A stretch of 64,000 bases of DNA from Sphingobacterium sp. lm-10 (GTDB lineage Bacteria > Bacteroidota > Bacteroidia > Sphingobacteriales > Sphingobacteriaceae), in assembly GCF_023554555.1 (NCBI RefSeq), contig NZ_JAMJWC010000003.1, forward strand, positions 62,001-126,000. The letters are read 5' to 3'. Shown here piece after piece: positions 17,278-26,327 of the stretch (positions are counted from its first letter, which is position 1; the number at the start of each line of letters is the position of its first letter). The notes beneath the pieces are model-generated. The model was given only the letters and a program-made list of their open reading frames with translations. It did not search any database and was not told where the DNA came from. The position numbers and the translations under genes were made by a program.

Positions 17278-18282
17278 CTATAGCATTCGGCGGTTACCAT
17301 ACTGTGCAGCTCTTTTATTGTTTGCCAATATAGCACCTCCTATTGTCGCTGCGGCTCCCAATAGTAGCGCAAAAAATCCTAGAATTGCTGCTTTACCAAC
17401 AGCATCTGTTGCTTCCTCGCTAATTTTTTCAGCTTTCTCGGCCGCCTGTTGTGTAGCTTCGTTGATCTTTTGTTTTATATTGTCTGCTGCTTCAGCCCAA
17501 TTAGAGACCAATTCCTTCGATTCCTCTTTGGTTTTATCAGTACGTTCTGAAATTATATTAGCCAAAGCCTCTTGATCAGCCGCAGATAAAATGTCTTCTT
17601 TCAGGTCGAATAGCTTATCAAACAGAGATTCCGCTTCGCTATCGATCTTATTTGGATCCTGAGCTACATTGCTGGAGGCTTTGCCTACCTCATCAGTAGC
17701 CTTGTCTACCTTTTTTTCAATGTTTTCTGGCTGTAAATCTTTCTTACCTGTTTGTCGAAGCATAGTTAGCGCTTCTTCTTTCAAGTTTTCCAAATCCTCG
17801 CCATCCAAGTCAATTTGATCGCCGATAAAAGAGGTTACCTCGGGGGCGGCTTCCTCCACAACACTACCTACTGCAGATGCACCCTTGCCAATAACAGTAC
17901 CTATACCACCCATAATATTGCCGATTGAAGAAGTGATAATATACAAGGAAAGAAGTGTAAATAGACCCCATGTCACAGCACCGTGTAAAATGTTGTCGAT
18001 CTTATCATAACTTGAAGATAGCCAACCGGTGACCAATCCTCCCGTGAACAGGGCTATCAGCACAGAAAGTAGCCACCATATAGATGCTCCGGTGCCATAC
18101 CCATTAAAGGGTGAATCGTCTGTAGTCGGTGAAAAGGTGGAAAGACCTATCCCCAAACCAAGTAAAGAAAGTAAAAATTGTACAATGATGGCTATCAGGA
18201 CGCCGGCGAATATAGCGCTCCAAGATAATCGTCTCAAACCATTGCCTGAGGATGTTTGTCGTGTGTGTTGTAGTTCTTCCAT
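17278..18282 (-). CDS. Membrane protein with long amphipathic helical region, PhnA/YrzE-like
   Basis: 334 aa from the ATG at 18282. An N-terminal membrane part has helices at about 20-45, 65-90 and 100-125 with the pattern SWSAIFAGVLIAIIVQFLLSLLGLGIG, as in proteins often called PhnA-like or YrzE-family. A charged, coiled middle (about 140-300, many Glu, Lys, Ala) then leads to a last hydrophobic helix near the end. Late-embryogenesis-like Ala/Glu/Lys repeats are visible in the coil. A stress or envelope role is plausible but unproven. It has its own terminator. Confidence 0.65.
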   Translation of the reverse strand: MEELQHTRQTSSGNGLRRLSWSAIFAGVLIAIIVQFLLSLLGLGIGLSTFSPTTDDSPFNGYGTGASIWWLLSVLIALFTGGLVTGWLSSSYDKIDNILHGAVTWGLFTLLSLYIITSSIGNIMGGIGTVIGKGASAVGSVVEEAAPEVTSFIGDQIDLDGEDLENLKEEALTMLRQTGKKDLQPENIEKKVDKATDEVGKASSNVAQDPNKIDSEAESLFDKLFDLKEDILSAADQEALANIISERTDKTKEESKELVSNWAEAADNIKQKINEATQQAAEKAEKISEEATDAVGKAAILGFFALLLGAAATIGGAILANNKRAAQYGNRRML

Positions 18283-18737
18283 AAAATGTGAAATTTTCAA
18301 TAGTTATGTGTAATAGTTTTCAAATGAGACAACACTACTATTTAATTTTTGTTTCTGTACGATATATGAAGATCCATTTATTACTTGAATTAACTAAAGC
18401 AAGGTGTAAATAAAAAAATATATTCTAGAGGTTGTTTTATTGCATAATTATTATGCTTTTATGCAACTGTATTTAATGTAAAATAACTAGTCCGAAAGGG
18501 GAAGTATAGACAAAATAAACTGCTTAGCTGCCGACGCGAAGAATTTGATTTTCAAGTCAATGTAAGGCCTTGATATAGTTTAATGGAGTTCCTCGAAACA
18601 ATCCCTCAACGTCAGCAATCCTTGGCTGAATTTTTGTGTAATGCAATATTTGAATGACAGGATGAACCAGAACTAAAAAGTTTGTAGCTTTGACCTGTTT
18701 CAAAAATAAGTCAGTACTAGAAAAACAACTCATTTCC
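18283..18737. other. 455-bp intergenic region
   Basis: AT-rich spacer between the divergent membrane-protein gene and mlaE. It contains the mlaE -7 box at 18685-18692. No RNA gene, repeat or convincing small ORF was seen; a short minus-strand ORF at 18557-18748 lacks any recognisable features. Confidence 0.5.
18685..18692 (+). promoter_or_regulatory. -7 promoter box of the mla operon
   Basis: TAGCTTTG matches TAnnTTTG and is 45 nt before the ATG of mlaE at 18738. No clear TTG -33 lies at standard spacing. The box overlaps a possible upstream TTG codon at 18690, which argues for the ATG start. Confidence 0.55.
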
Positions 18738-19496
18738 ATGGGGAGCAAGTTAAAGGTGTTGTTATTAGAATTCGCGAAAATCCATCGTTTTCTGATGCGG
18801 TTTTTCCGAGAAGTGGTCAGTCCGCCATTTGAGTTCAGAGAAATTATTCGCCAATGTTATGAGGTGGGGTGGAAGTCATTCCCGCTAATAAGTTTGACGG
18901 GTTTTATCGTGGGCTTTGTATTTACAAAACAATCCAGACCTTCTTTGGAAGAGTTTGGTGCATCGTCTTGGTTGCCCGCGTTAATATCAATTGCTATTGT
19001 GCGGGCATTAGCTCCTTTAGTTACTGCGTTAATCGCTTCTGGTAAGGTTGGTTCGCAAATTGGTGCAGAGCTTAGCTCGATGAATGTTACCGAACAAATC
19101 GATGCCATGGAGGTTTCCGGAACCAATCCTTTCAAATTCTTGATCGTAACACGCATACTTGCGACGACTTTCATGATTCCGATACTGACGTTTTATGTTG
19201 CGGGTATTGGTCTTTTCGGCGGTTATCTCAGTATTATTTCTAAAGAACAGCTCAGCATGTTGAGCTTCCTCAATCAGGTATTCAATTCAATCACGATGAT
19301 CGATATTTTTGCAATGTCGTTTCGTGCATTAGTCTTTGGTTTTACCATTGGTTTTGTAAGTACCTACGTGGGCTTCTTCTCTTCGAAAGGCACAGAAGGT
19401 GTTGGTAAGGCCGCCAATAGTGCTGTAGTAGCTTCCATGTTTATTGTATTTATTGAGGAGTTATTGATTGTCCAGGTGTTAGCATTAATCGGATAG
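18738..19496 (+). CDS. mlaE: MlaE-family ABC permease
   Basis: 252 aa permease of the Mla phospholipid-transport family in the inner membrane. The conserved features are visible: SPPFEFREIIRQCYEVGWKSFPL, VRALAPLVTALIASGKVGSQIGAELSSMNVTEQIDAMEV (the cytoplasmic helix EQIDAM) and a final membrane helix. It should partner the ATPase and the MCE protein encoded next. The ATG at 18738 is chosen because it lies downstream of the -7 box and fits family length. Spacing to mlaF is 4 nt. Confidence 0.92.
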   Translation: MGSKLKVLLLEFAKIHRFLMRFFREVVSPPFEFREIIRQCYEVGWKSFPLISLTGFIVGFVFTKQSRPSLEEFGASSWLPALISIAIVRALAPLVTALIASGKVGSQIGAELSSMNVTEQIDAMEVSGTNPFKFLIVTRILATTFMIPILTFYVAGIGLFGGYLSIISKEQLSMLSFLNQVFNSITMIDIFAMSFRALVFGFTIGFVSTYVGFFSSKGTEGVGKAANSAVVASMFIVFIEELLIVQVLALIG

Positions 19497-19500
19497 AGAC

Positions 19501-20274
19501 ATGGAGAAAAAAAAGGTTGCTATAGACCAGCAAGATGTGGTTATTCATGTAGATAATGTCAGCAAATCTTTCGGTAATCTGCATGTTTTGCGCAATGTAG
19601 ACCTGAAACTGTATAATGGCGAAAATTTAGTCGTTTTAGGACGTTCTGGAACGGGGAAATCTGTGCTTATCAAGTTGATTTCGGGCTTATTGATGCCAGA
19701 TGCTGGTGCAATACGTGTGCTGGGACAAGAAATTACTGATCTATCCGAGAAGGAACTACAAAAGATGCGTTTGCGTATTGGTTTCTCCTTTCAAAATAGT
19801 GCGTTGTACGATAGTATGACCGTTCGGGAAAATCTAGAGTTTCCGCTCGTTCGCAATAAGCGAAATCTGACTAGAGCCGAGATAGATAAGGAAGTGGAAA
19901 ATGTATTAGAAGGTGTAGGGCTCTCTCAGGCTATCAACCAGATGCCCTCTGAACTTAGTGGTGGTCAGCGAAAGCGAATTGGCATCGCCAGAACCCTAAT
20001 CTTACGGCCAGATATCATGATGTATGATGAGCCCACAGCAGGGTTGGATCCAATCACCTGCTTGGAGATCAATAATTTAATTAATACGGTACAAGAGCAA
20101 TATAAAACATCCTCCATCATCATTACACACGATTTGGCTTGTGCCAAACAGGTGAGTGATCGGATGGTCATGTTGCTGGACGGACGCTTCGAACGCCAAG
20201 GTACGTTCGATGAGATTTTTAATACGGATGATAACCGTGTTAAACCATTTTATGATTATAATTTTATAATGTAG
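19501..20274 (+). CDS. mlaF: MlaF-family ABC ATPase
   Basis: 257 aa nucleotide-binding subunit of the Mla lipid transporter. Walker A is GRSGTGKSVLIKLISG (near residue 49), the Q-loop is in FSFQNSALYDSM, the signature is LSGGQRKRIGIAR and Walker B is MMYDEPTAGLDP, with the switch His in IITHD. It powers phospholipid movement between the membranes together with MlaE and MlaD. The gene sits between these two with only a few nucleotides on each side. Confidence 0.93.
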   Translation: MEKKKVAIDQQDVVIHVDNVSKSFGNLHVLRNVDLKLYNGENLVVLGRSGTGKSVLIKLISGLLMPDAGAIRVLGQEITDLSEKELQKMRLRIGFSFQNSALYDSMTVRENLEFPLVRNKRNLTRAEIDKEVENVLEGVGLSQAINQMPSELSGGQRKRIGIARTLILRPDIMMYDEPTAGLDPITCLEINNLINTVQEQYKTSSIIITHDLACAKQVSDRMVMLLDGRFERQGTFDEIFNTDDNRVKPFYDYNFIM

Positions 20275-20282
20275 TAATAGCT

Positions 20283-21296
20283 ATGAGCAATACAACAGAC
20301 ACAAAACGTTCCCTGATAGTCGGCCTATTTGTTTTTATTGGCTTGATTATTCTAGTTGCCGGAATACTGGTATTGGGTACACAACAAAATAGATTTAGCA
20401 AGAATATTGAAGTGACCACTTATTTCCATGATGTGAAAGGGTTGAAGGTGGGCAATAATGTGTGGTTTTCGGGTGTAAAGGTCGGTATCGTAAAGCAAAT
20501 TGCGTTTGAGAGCGTAGAAAATGTACGTGTAGTCATGCATATTGAAGAGAAATCCAGTCAATATATCCGAAAAGATGTACAGGCTTCGCTGGGATCTGAC
20601 GGCCTTATCGGTAATGCAATTATCAATCTGGAAGGTGGAACTGCCGCCGCACCCGCTATCGTAGATGGCGATCAGATCAGCTCCAAGGCTACCGGTGGTG
20701 TAGAAGCGATGTTGCAAACACTACAGATCAACAACGAAAATCTCTTGGAAATAACGAAGAACTTTGCCTTACTGTCGGCGAATCTGGTTGAAGGCAAGGG
20801 ATCTGTTGGTGCTTTATTGGCCGATGAATCCATTGCGAATTCATTGAAGGCTTCGTTAGCCTCTATGCAAAGCGCTATGAACGGTGTAGATCGCAGTATG
20901 AAAAATGTGGTGACGCTCACCAATAAATTAAATAGTGACAATGGGCTAATCCATGATTTAACAACTGATACGGCAGTTTTCGCCAGCTTACGTGCTTCTG
21001 CATCACAGTTGCAGGGCGTTACACAGACAGCCAGTGCATTAATGGTCAATTTAGATCAGGTATCCAACCGTCTGAATGAGAAGGACAACGCCATTGGTGT
21101 GCTCACCAATGATCCTGCTGCTGCGGAAGAGATTAAGCAGATTTTAAGAAATCTGAATCTGAGTACAGAGAAACTGGATGAGAATATGGAGGCACTGCAA
21201 AGCAACTTCTTGTTGCGCGGATTCTTTAGAAAACGTGCGAAGGCCGAAGAAAAAGCACGTCAGGATTCCATTAAAAATATTAATAGCGGTCGATAA
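20283..21296 (+). CDS. mlaD: MlaD-family MCE lipid-binding protein
   Basis: 337 aa. One N-terminal membrane helix (LIVGLFVFIGLIILVAGILVLG) anchors a single MCE domain (about 40-120, TTYFHDVKGLKVGNNVWFSGVKVG and LIGNAIINLEGG), which forms the hexameric lipid channel in relatives. A long helical tail (about 140-320) with heptad-like Leu/Asn repeats may extend across the periplasm, longer than in E. coli MlaD. It completes the mlaEFD set. No mlaC or mlaB gene follows. Confidence 0.9.
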   Translation: MSNTTDTKRSLIVGLFVFIGLIILVAGILVLGTQQNRFSKNIEVTTYFHDVKGLKVGNNVWFSGVKVGIVKQIAFESVENVRVVMHIEEKSSQYIRKDVQASLGSDGLIGNAIINLEGGTAAAPAIVDGDQISSKATGGVEAMLQTLQINNENLLEITKNFALLSANLVEGKGSVGALLADESIANSLKASLASMQSAMNGVDRSMKNVVTLTNKLNSDNGLIHDLTTDTAVFASLRASASQLQGVTQTASALMVNLDQVSNRLNEKDNAIGVLTNDPAAAEEIKQILRNLNLSTEKLDENMEALQSNFLLRGFFRKRAKAEEKARQDSIKNINSGR

Positions 21297-21314
21297 GAAG
21301 AGGTAGCAGCGTAC

Positions 21315-22001
21315 ATGGGAATTTCTGATAAAGACGTTATATATGAAGACAATCATCTGATCGCTATTAATAAGCGTGGAGGTGATATCGTCCAGGTAGA
21401 TGTAACAGGAGATATCTCGCTAGAAGAGATGGCCAAAAACTACTTGGCAAAAAAATACAATAAACCCGCTGCTTTTTTGGGTGTCATTCATCGCTTGGAT
21501 CGCCCAGTCAGTGGGATGATCCTATTCGCCAAAACAAGTAAGGCATTGGATCGTATGAACCGCTTGTTTCATGATAGAAAGGTACAAAAAAGTTATCTCG
21601 CTGTGGTGAGAAACCAACCCCCAGATGAAGAAGCGAAATTGGTGAACTGGTTGTTACGTGATCGTAAAAAGATGATTACGAAGGCATATAATCGTGAGAT
21701 TAAGAATGGTAGCCGAGCAGAGCTGGATTATAAAGTGATTGGAGAGTTAAATGGTTTTTACTTATTAGAAGTAAAGCCACTGACGGGGCGTACACATCAG
21801 ATTAGAGCGCAGTTGGCCTATATGGGCTGCCCAATAGTTGGAGATAATAAATATGGCTATCCGAGAGGGAGCCATCAACGAACCATTTGTTTGCATTCGC
21901 GTTCTTTAACCTTTGATCATCCTGTGAAAGACGAGCCAACACGTATTGAGGCAGCTCTTCCAGTAGATGGATTTTGGGAAAAGTTTAATGCGTTGCTATA
22001 A
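21315..22001 (+). CDS. RluA-family pseudouridine synthase
   Basis: 228 aa RNA pseudouridine synthase without the N-terminal S4 domain, as in RluA/RluC short forms. The catalytic aspartate is in the family motif [16 protein letters not shown] (near residue 64), and the later motifs [18 protein letters not shown] and PIVGDNKYG are present. It modifies uridine in rRNA or tRNA; the site is not known. It begins 18 nt after mlaD and probably shares its transcript. Confidence 0.9.
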   Translation: MGISDKDVIYEDNHLIAINKRGGDIVQVDVTGDISLEEMAKNYLAKKYNKPAAFLGVIHRLDRPVSGMILFAKTSKALDRMNRLFHDRKVQKSYLAVVRNQPPDEEAKLVNWLLRDRKKMITKAYNREIKNGSRAELDYKVIGELNGFYLLEVKPLTGRTHQIRAQLAYMGCPIVGDNKYGYPRGSHQRTICLHSRSLTFDHPVKDEPTRIEAALPVDGFWEKFNALL

Positions 22002-22030
22002 TCTGATTCCGCTAACTCTATTTAATTACT

Positions 22031-22038
22031 TACTTTTG
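22031..22038 (+). promoter_or_regulatory. -7 box directly before a start codon
   Basis: TACTTTTG fits TAnnTTTG and ends 4 nt before the ATG at 22043. If used, transcription would begin at or beside the A of the start codon, giving a leaderless mRNA. No TTG -33 at ideal spacing was seen. Confidence 0.5.
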
Positions 22039-22042
22039 TAGT

Positions 22043-22300
22043 ATGGTTTATATCAGGCATTTCGTTCTGGCGTTGATTTTAACTTTCGCCGTATCGTCGA
22101 TCATACCGCTTCGCGGAAACGCACAATGCGCCATGTGTACACTAAACGCTGAAAATAGTACTAAAGAAGGCAATACACAAGGCAAAGGCCTCAATGATGG
22201 CATTCTTTTTCTATTGGCGATGCCCTTTATTATCGGCGCAGGTGTAGGGATTTTGTGGTACAAAAAATTTCGTGTGAAGCCTCAAAGTAAGTTTCTCTAA
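22043..22300 (+). CDS. Small two-helix membrane protein with CxxC motif
   Basis: 85 aa. An N-terminal hydrophobic segment that may be a signal peptide (ending RGNAQ) is followed by CAMCTLNAENSTKEGN, then GKGLNDGILFLLAMPFIIGAGVGILWYKKF, a membrane helix and a basic end. I recall similar small proteins in Bacteroidota genomes but know no function. The CxxC pair on the periplasmic side could be redox-active or bind a metal; this is inference. Confidence 0.7.
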   Translation: MVYIRHFVLALILTFAVSSIIPLRGNAQCAMCTLNAENSTKEGNTQGKGLNDGILFLLAMPFIIGAGVGILWYKKFRVKPQSKFL

Positions 22301-22322
22301 TAGCTCATAAGCGGCTTTTAAC

Positions 22323-22613
22323 CTACAGGTATTGCATGGTACTGTCGAATAAAAAAGCGCGCTCTGCGTGGTGAGTCGCCAAGTAGTTTTGCAGCTCCGG
22401 CATGTATTGGGCTTTAAAATTCTCTAACGCATCTTGATCGCTAAATTTTACCTGTAGGCAATAGGTATGTCCCTCGTGTGGTGAATCCAACATCGTCAGA
22501 AATTGCGGGTTGTGATTTAAAGAAAGAGCTGGTAGATACGTCGAATTGATCCAGTTTAAGGTGTCAGCATGTGCGGACTCTTCCAAAATAATAGATATGT
22601 TATACAAATACAT
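22323..22613 (-). CDS. DUF4286 family protein
   Basis: 96 aa cytoplasmic protein matching the DUF4286 pattern: MYLYNISIILEESAHADTLNW at the start and LTMLDSPHEGHTYCLQVKFSD in the middle, an alpha/beta ferredoxin-like fold by its strand-helix order. Function unknown. A TAATTTTG box ends 4 nt before the start codon, suggesting a leaderless message. Confidence 0.85.
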   Translation of the reverse strand: MYLYNISIILEESAHADTLNWINSTYLPALSLNHNPQFLTMLDSPHEGHTYCLQVKFSDQDALENFKAQYMPELQNYLATHHAERAFLFDSTMQYL

Positions 22614-22617
22614 ACTG

Positions 22618-22625
22618 CAAAATTA
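22618..22625 (-). promoter_or_regulatory. -7 box directly before a start codon (DUF4286)
   Basis: On the minus strand TAATTTTG matches the TAnnTTTG consensus and lies 4 nt upstream of the ATG at 22613, so the transcript should start within a base or two of the start codon. Confidence 0.5.
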
Positions 22626-22744
22626 ACGTTTTTTTGTGACGAACATTCTTCGAACAGTAACATTCCCTTCCCTGTAAAATTAAAGTTGCATAACGGTCAA
22701 ATCATTAAATAATTCCAATATTTGAAAATGTGCTGCTGGAATCT

Positions 22745-24640
22745 ATGAATTTTAGATATAAATACATTAACTACATCCTTTTATCTTTCTCGCTTTTTTT
22801 ACATGCGTGTGGCTCCGGGGTGGAGCAAAATGAAGTAATCCCTGTCGAAGATTTCATATTTAAATCCGAGCGCAGCAACTTTAAGCTGTCGCCAGATGGA
22901 AGTATGATTGCCTATTTGGGCATGCATGATCATTGCAAAAACATATTTATCATGGATTTGGAAGATGATGATAAATCCAAGCAATTGACCTATCAGGATG
23001 ATCTGAATGTGCAGAGTTTTCATTGGGCTAATGATAGTACCATTGTATTTTCGAATTCGCATTATTTCGATGATGTCTTGCGTCTATTTGCGGTAGATGT
23101 CGCTACAGACTCCATTCAGCAGCTGCTTGAGCCTGTCAGAAGCCGATTAAAGTTTACACAGCCTATTCGCGATTATCAGGGCGCTATATATGCGTCTATC
23201 AACATGCGCGATTCCAGCGTCTTTGATCTATACAAAATTTTTCTAGATGGGCGCACGCCTGAGTTGGTGTATAAAAATCCTGGTATGATCACTTCGTGGA
23301 TACCTTCGCCAGATGGTGTCGTACGTCTTGCACTGACGAGTGATAGTGTGCAAGAATCAATTTTGTACCGAGCGAATGAACAACAAAAGTTTGAGGAGAT
23401 CGCGGTGTATGACTTCAAGACATCGGTGAATCCGCTGGGGTATTTAGGAGAATCTACCCGTTCGGTCGTAGCGATGTCGAATCAAAATAGAGACAAGTTT
23501 GCGATAGTGGAGTACGATGTTTCTACCGGAAAAGAAGTGCGGGAGATTTTTGCTGATAGTGATGTAGATGTTAATAATGAAGGGTATTCGCATCAATTGC
23601 ATCGACAGCTTTTTGCAACAACCAGTGCCTGCAGAAAAAATTATACATTTTTTGATTCCAACCTGCACAATACCTATAAAACTGTACAGCAGCACTTCAA
23701 AGGTTATGCCGTCGATTTCTTGGATATGGATCCATCCCTGCAACATTTTATCATTCGTGTATACAGCGATGTGCGACCAGGAGAAGTATATTACTACAAT
23801 AGCAGCAAAAATCAATTCACACAATTGATGACGGCATTTCCTGGTCTTAAGGAAGCAGATATGCTGCCTATGGAGCCTGTGAAGTTCAATGCGCGGGATA
23901 ATAAGGAAATCAATGGATTTATTACCTATCCAAAAGGAAGACATAAAAATTGTCCTCTCGTAGTGCTGGTGCATGATGGTCCAAGTCGTCGCGATGATTG
24001 GGGCTTTAATCCAGAAGTGCAATTTCTGGCCAATCGAGGTTACGCTGTTTTTCAAATCAATTACCGCGGAACGATGGGCTATGGTAAAGCATTTTGGTCT
24101 TCCGGATTTCGGGAGTGGGGAGGTAGGATTCAGTCTGATATTACAGATGGCGTAACCTGGCTAATCCATGAGGGTAAGGCAGATAAAAATCGGATGGCTA
24201 TCATGGGTACCGGCTTTGGGGGCTATTCGGCCTTACACGCGGCTAGCTTCAATCCATCTATGTACAAATGCATCATCTCTTCTTCCGGGTATAGCAATCT
24301 GTTTACTTACTTCAAAGAGATTCCGCCGCATTTAAAGCCTTACGTACAGATGTATTATCAGATTATTGGTAATCCAGAGCGTGAGGCAGAGTTCTTTAAG
24401 ACGATCTCGCCATTGTTTCATGCCGGCAAGGTGAAAAAGCCAGTCTTATTTTTTCAGGGAGGAAAGGATAAATATACGTCTGTGACGGATGCGAATCAAT
24501 TCGTAGCCCGTTTAAAGCAAAATAATGTTCCTGTGCGCTATATCTTCAAGGAAGATGAAGGTCGCCGATTTAAAAGCGAGGAGAATATGACCTTGTATTT
24601 TCAGGAAGTAGAAAGCTTTCTGAAACAATACTTACATTAA
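22745..24640 (+). CDS. S9 prolyl-oligopeptidase-like lipoprotein lacking catalytic Ser and His
   Basis: 631 aa from the ATG at 22745. A lipobox (LHAC, Cys22) implies a lipid anchor. A beta-propeller (about 35-370, SPDG and WANDS repeats) precedes an alpha/beta-hydrolase domain (about 385-631). In active S9 enzymes the nucleophile elbow reads GxSxGGY; here it is MGTGFGGY with Gly490 (codon GGC) in place of Ser. The usual EGHGF histidine is Arg607 (EGRRF), while the Asp575 region (GGKDKY) is kept. It is therefore probably not a peptidase. It is followed after 11 nt by a sensor kinase gene and likely acts with it. Confidence 0.85.
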   Translation: MNFRYKYINYILLSFSLFLHACGSGVEQNEVIPVEDFIFKSERSNFKLSPDGSMIAYLGMHDHCKNIFIMDLEDDDKSKQLTYQDDLNVQSFHWANDSTIVFSNSHYFDDVLRLFAVDVATDSIQQLLEPVRSRLKFTQPIRDYQGAIYASINMRDSSVFDLYKIFLDGRTPELVYKNPGMITSWIPSPDGVVRLALTSDSVQESILYRANEQQKFEEIAVYDFKTSVNPLGYLGESTRSVVAMSNQNRDKFAIVEYDVSTGKEVREIFADSDVDVNNEGYSHQLHRQLFATTSACRKNYTFFDSNLHNTYKTVQQHFKGYAVDFLDMDPSLQHFIIRVYSDVRPGEVYYYNSSKNQFTQLMTAFPGLKEADMLPMEPVKFNARDNKEINGFITYPKGRHKNCPLVVLVHDGPSRRDDWGFNPEVQFLANRGYAVFQINYRGTMGYGKAFWSSGFREWGGRIQSDITDGVTWLIHEGKADKNRMAIMGTGFGGYSALHAASFNPSMYKCIISSSGYSNLFTYFKEIPPHLKPYVQMYYQIIGNPEREAEFFKTISPLFHAGKVKKPVLFFQGGKDKYTSVTDANQFVARLKQNNVPVRYIFKEDEGRRFKSEENMTLYFQEVESFLKQYLH

Positions 24641-24651
24641 AAAGAGACCAC

Positions 24652-26313
24652 GTGCCACAACCTGTTGTTCGCTATCAGAAAAATTTTGGTTTGCTGATTG
24701 CCTTTCTGGCTATGGTGACCGTCTTGTACGTAGTAGCCGTTGGTCTGGCCCGATCTACCATTGCCAATCATGTGGAATCGGAGTTTTATAATCGAAAGAC
24801 CGATGTGTTCGATGCTACGATTAAGCAATTCAATGATTTTTTATACAATGGAATACCCGAATTGTCCTATTATCAGGGTTTTTTGGATTCTACACAGGCT
24901 CGGCAATTTGCAGAACAGACGCTGCGTAAAAATCCTTTCGTAGAAGAAGTCGTTTTCTACGATGTGACCATCACCAACTCCAAAATGATGAGTCGGGGCG
25001 TACGTTATCGCGATAATTTACTCTTCCACTCAAAGGCTATAATTAGTTTTGGACTGGATAGCGACTATCGGCTTAGGAGTAATTCCAATTTTCAGGAGAA
25101 ACCGGATCCGTATGGAGGTGACTTTAATAATGCAGCGATCAAATTTTTTGATTACATAGCGAAGGTGAATGAATCCACCACGTTGACTGAAGACGAAATC
25201 TATCGTGTCTTTTATTCGTTCTCACCCGGTAAAATTGGCTACTTAAATATCCCACGCATCAGTGACCTGTTGTTGTACAAGGCTTTACTGCTCAATGATA
25301 GCTTGCCCGACGCGTTCTTTGAGCAAGATATGTTTTTGTTCCGCATCAATCCGCAAAAATTACGGCTTAGGAACACACAGCCCAGGTATTACGAAAAGAT
25401 ATCGATCACTCCCTTAACCGATCCGGCAGCGATGGAGGAAAAGACGTTTTATACCACCGAACTGCCCTTACCGGGTGCTTTGTCTGATTTCAAGATTAAG
25501 TTTGATTCTTCACAAGAGTTTATTTCCAAAGAAATCTATCGTTGGCTCATACCCGTCGTACTCGGTATTTCCTTTTTATACGTTGTCTTGTTGTCCATTA
25601 TTTATTTAATCTATCGTAATATTAATAACAACAATCGATTGTATCGGCTGCAATATGATTTTATCAATAACCTGACGCACGAATTCAAGACTCCTGTCAG
25701 CGTAATTAAGATCGCGGGTAATAATATAAAAAGCGCGCAAAAAGTAAGTGATGAAGAGCGCTTTATGTACGGTCGTATTCTGGATCAGGAAGCAGATAAG
25801 CTTAACAACCTGATGAATAAATTGTTGTCTTATGCGCAGATTGAGAACAAATCTATACCTTACAAAGGGGATTGGATTAATTTGCACGACTTTTGCGATG
25901 AGATATTCAAAGCATGCCGTATCAAGTACAATGATATCAGTCTTACGTATCACATTAATGTCAAAGATGAGTTGTATACGGATCCTGTTTTGCTGGCTTC
26001 TGTATTTCACAATCTTGTAGACAATGCTTATAAATATTCAGAAGCAGGTAGTCGCTCCATTCATGTTGAAGTGGAGCAGACTAAGAAAAGCTTTGTTATT
26101 GTATTTAGTGACAAAGGAATCGGAATTGCAAAGGGCGAATTAAAAAATATATTTAAAAAGTTTTATCGTATAAAAAACCAATACAATCAAGGAGGAAGCA
26201 TAGGTCTTGGATTAGCATTTTGTAAAGAAATCACCGAGTTTATGGGAGGAGAAATCCGAGTAGAGAGCGTGTTGGGTGAGGGTACTATATTCACATTGAC
26301 CTTCCCAAAATAA
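24652..26313 (+). CDS. Membrane sensor histidine kinase
   Basis: 553 aa, start GTG at 24652. A first membrane helix (13-32) and a second (about 299-321) enclose a periplasmic sensor domain of about 265 residues that matches no family I recognise. HisKA follows with the phosphoacceptor His343 in NNLTHEFKTPVSVIK, then HATPase_c with N-box NLVDNAYKYSE, G1 SDKGIGI and G2 GLGLAFCKEI. It is placed 11 nt after the pseudo-peptidase lipoprotein and 14 nt before its response regulator, so the three form an operon. Confidence 0.93.
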   Translation: MPQPVVRYQKNFGLLIAFLAMVTVLYVVAVGLARSTIANHVESEFYNRKTDVFDATIKQFNDFLYNGIPELSYYQGFLDSTQARQFAEQTLRKNPFVEEVVFYDVTITNSKMMSRGVRYRDNLLFHSKAIISFGLDSDYRLRSNSNFQEKPDPYGGDFNNAAIKFFDYIAKVNESTTLTEDEIYRVFYSFSPGKIGYLNIPRISDLLLYKALLLNDSLPDAFFEQDMFLFRINPQKLRLRNTQPRYYEKISITPLTDPAAMEEKTFYTTELPLPGALSDFKIKFDSSQEFISKEIYRWLIPVVLGISFLYVVLLSIIYLIYRNINNNNRLYRLQYDFINNLTHEFKTPVSVIKIAGNNIKSAQKVSDEERFMYGRILDQEADKLNNLMNKLLSYAQIENKSIPYKGDWINLHDFCDEIFKACRIKYNDISLTYHINVKDELYTDPVLLASVFHNLVDNAYKYSEAGSRSIHVEVEQTKKSFVIVFSDKGIGIAKGELKNIFKKFYRIKNQYNQGGSIGLGLAFCKEITEFMGGEIRVESVLGEGTIFTLTFPK

Positions 26314-26327
26314 AAGTAAGAGATCAC

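Noticed and set aside
18557..18748. 63-residue minus-strand reading frame before mlaE
   Set aside because: Overlaps the mlaE start and promoter and has no recognisable features.
23444..24055. 203-residue minus-strand reading frame
   Set aside because: Antisense to the S9-like lipoprotein gene, with no family pattern.
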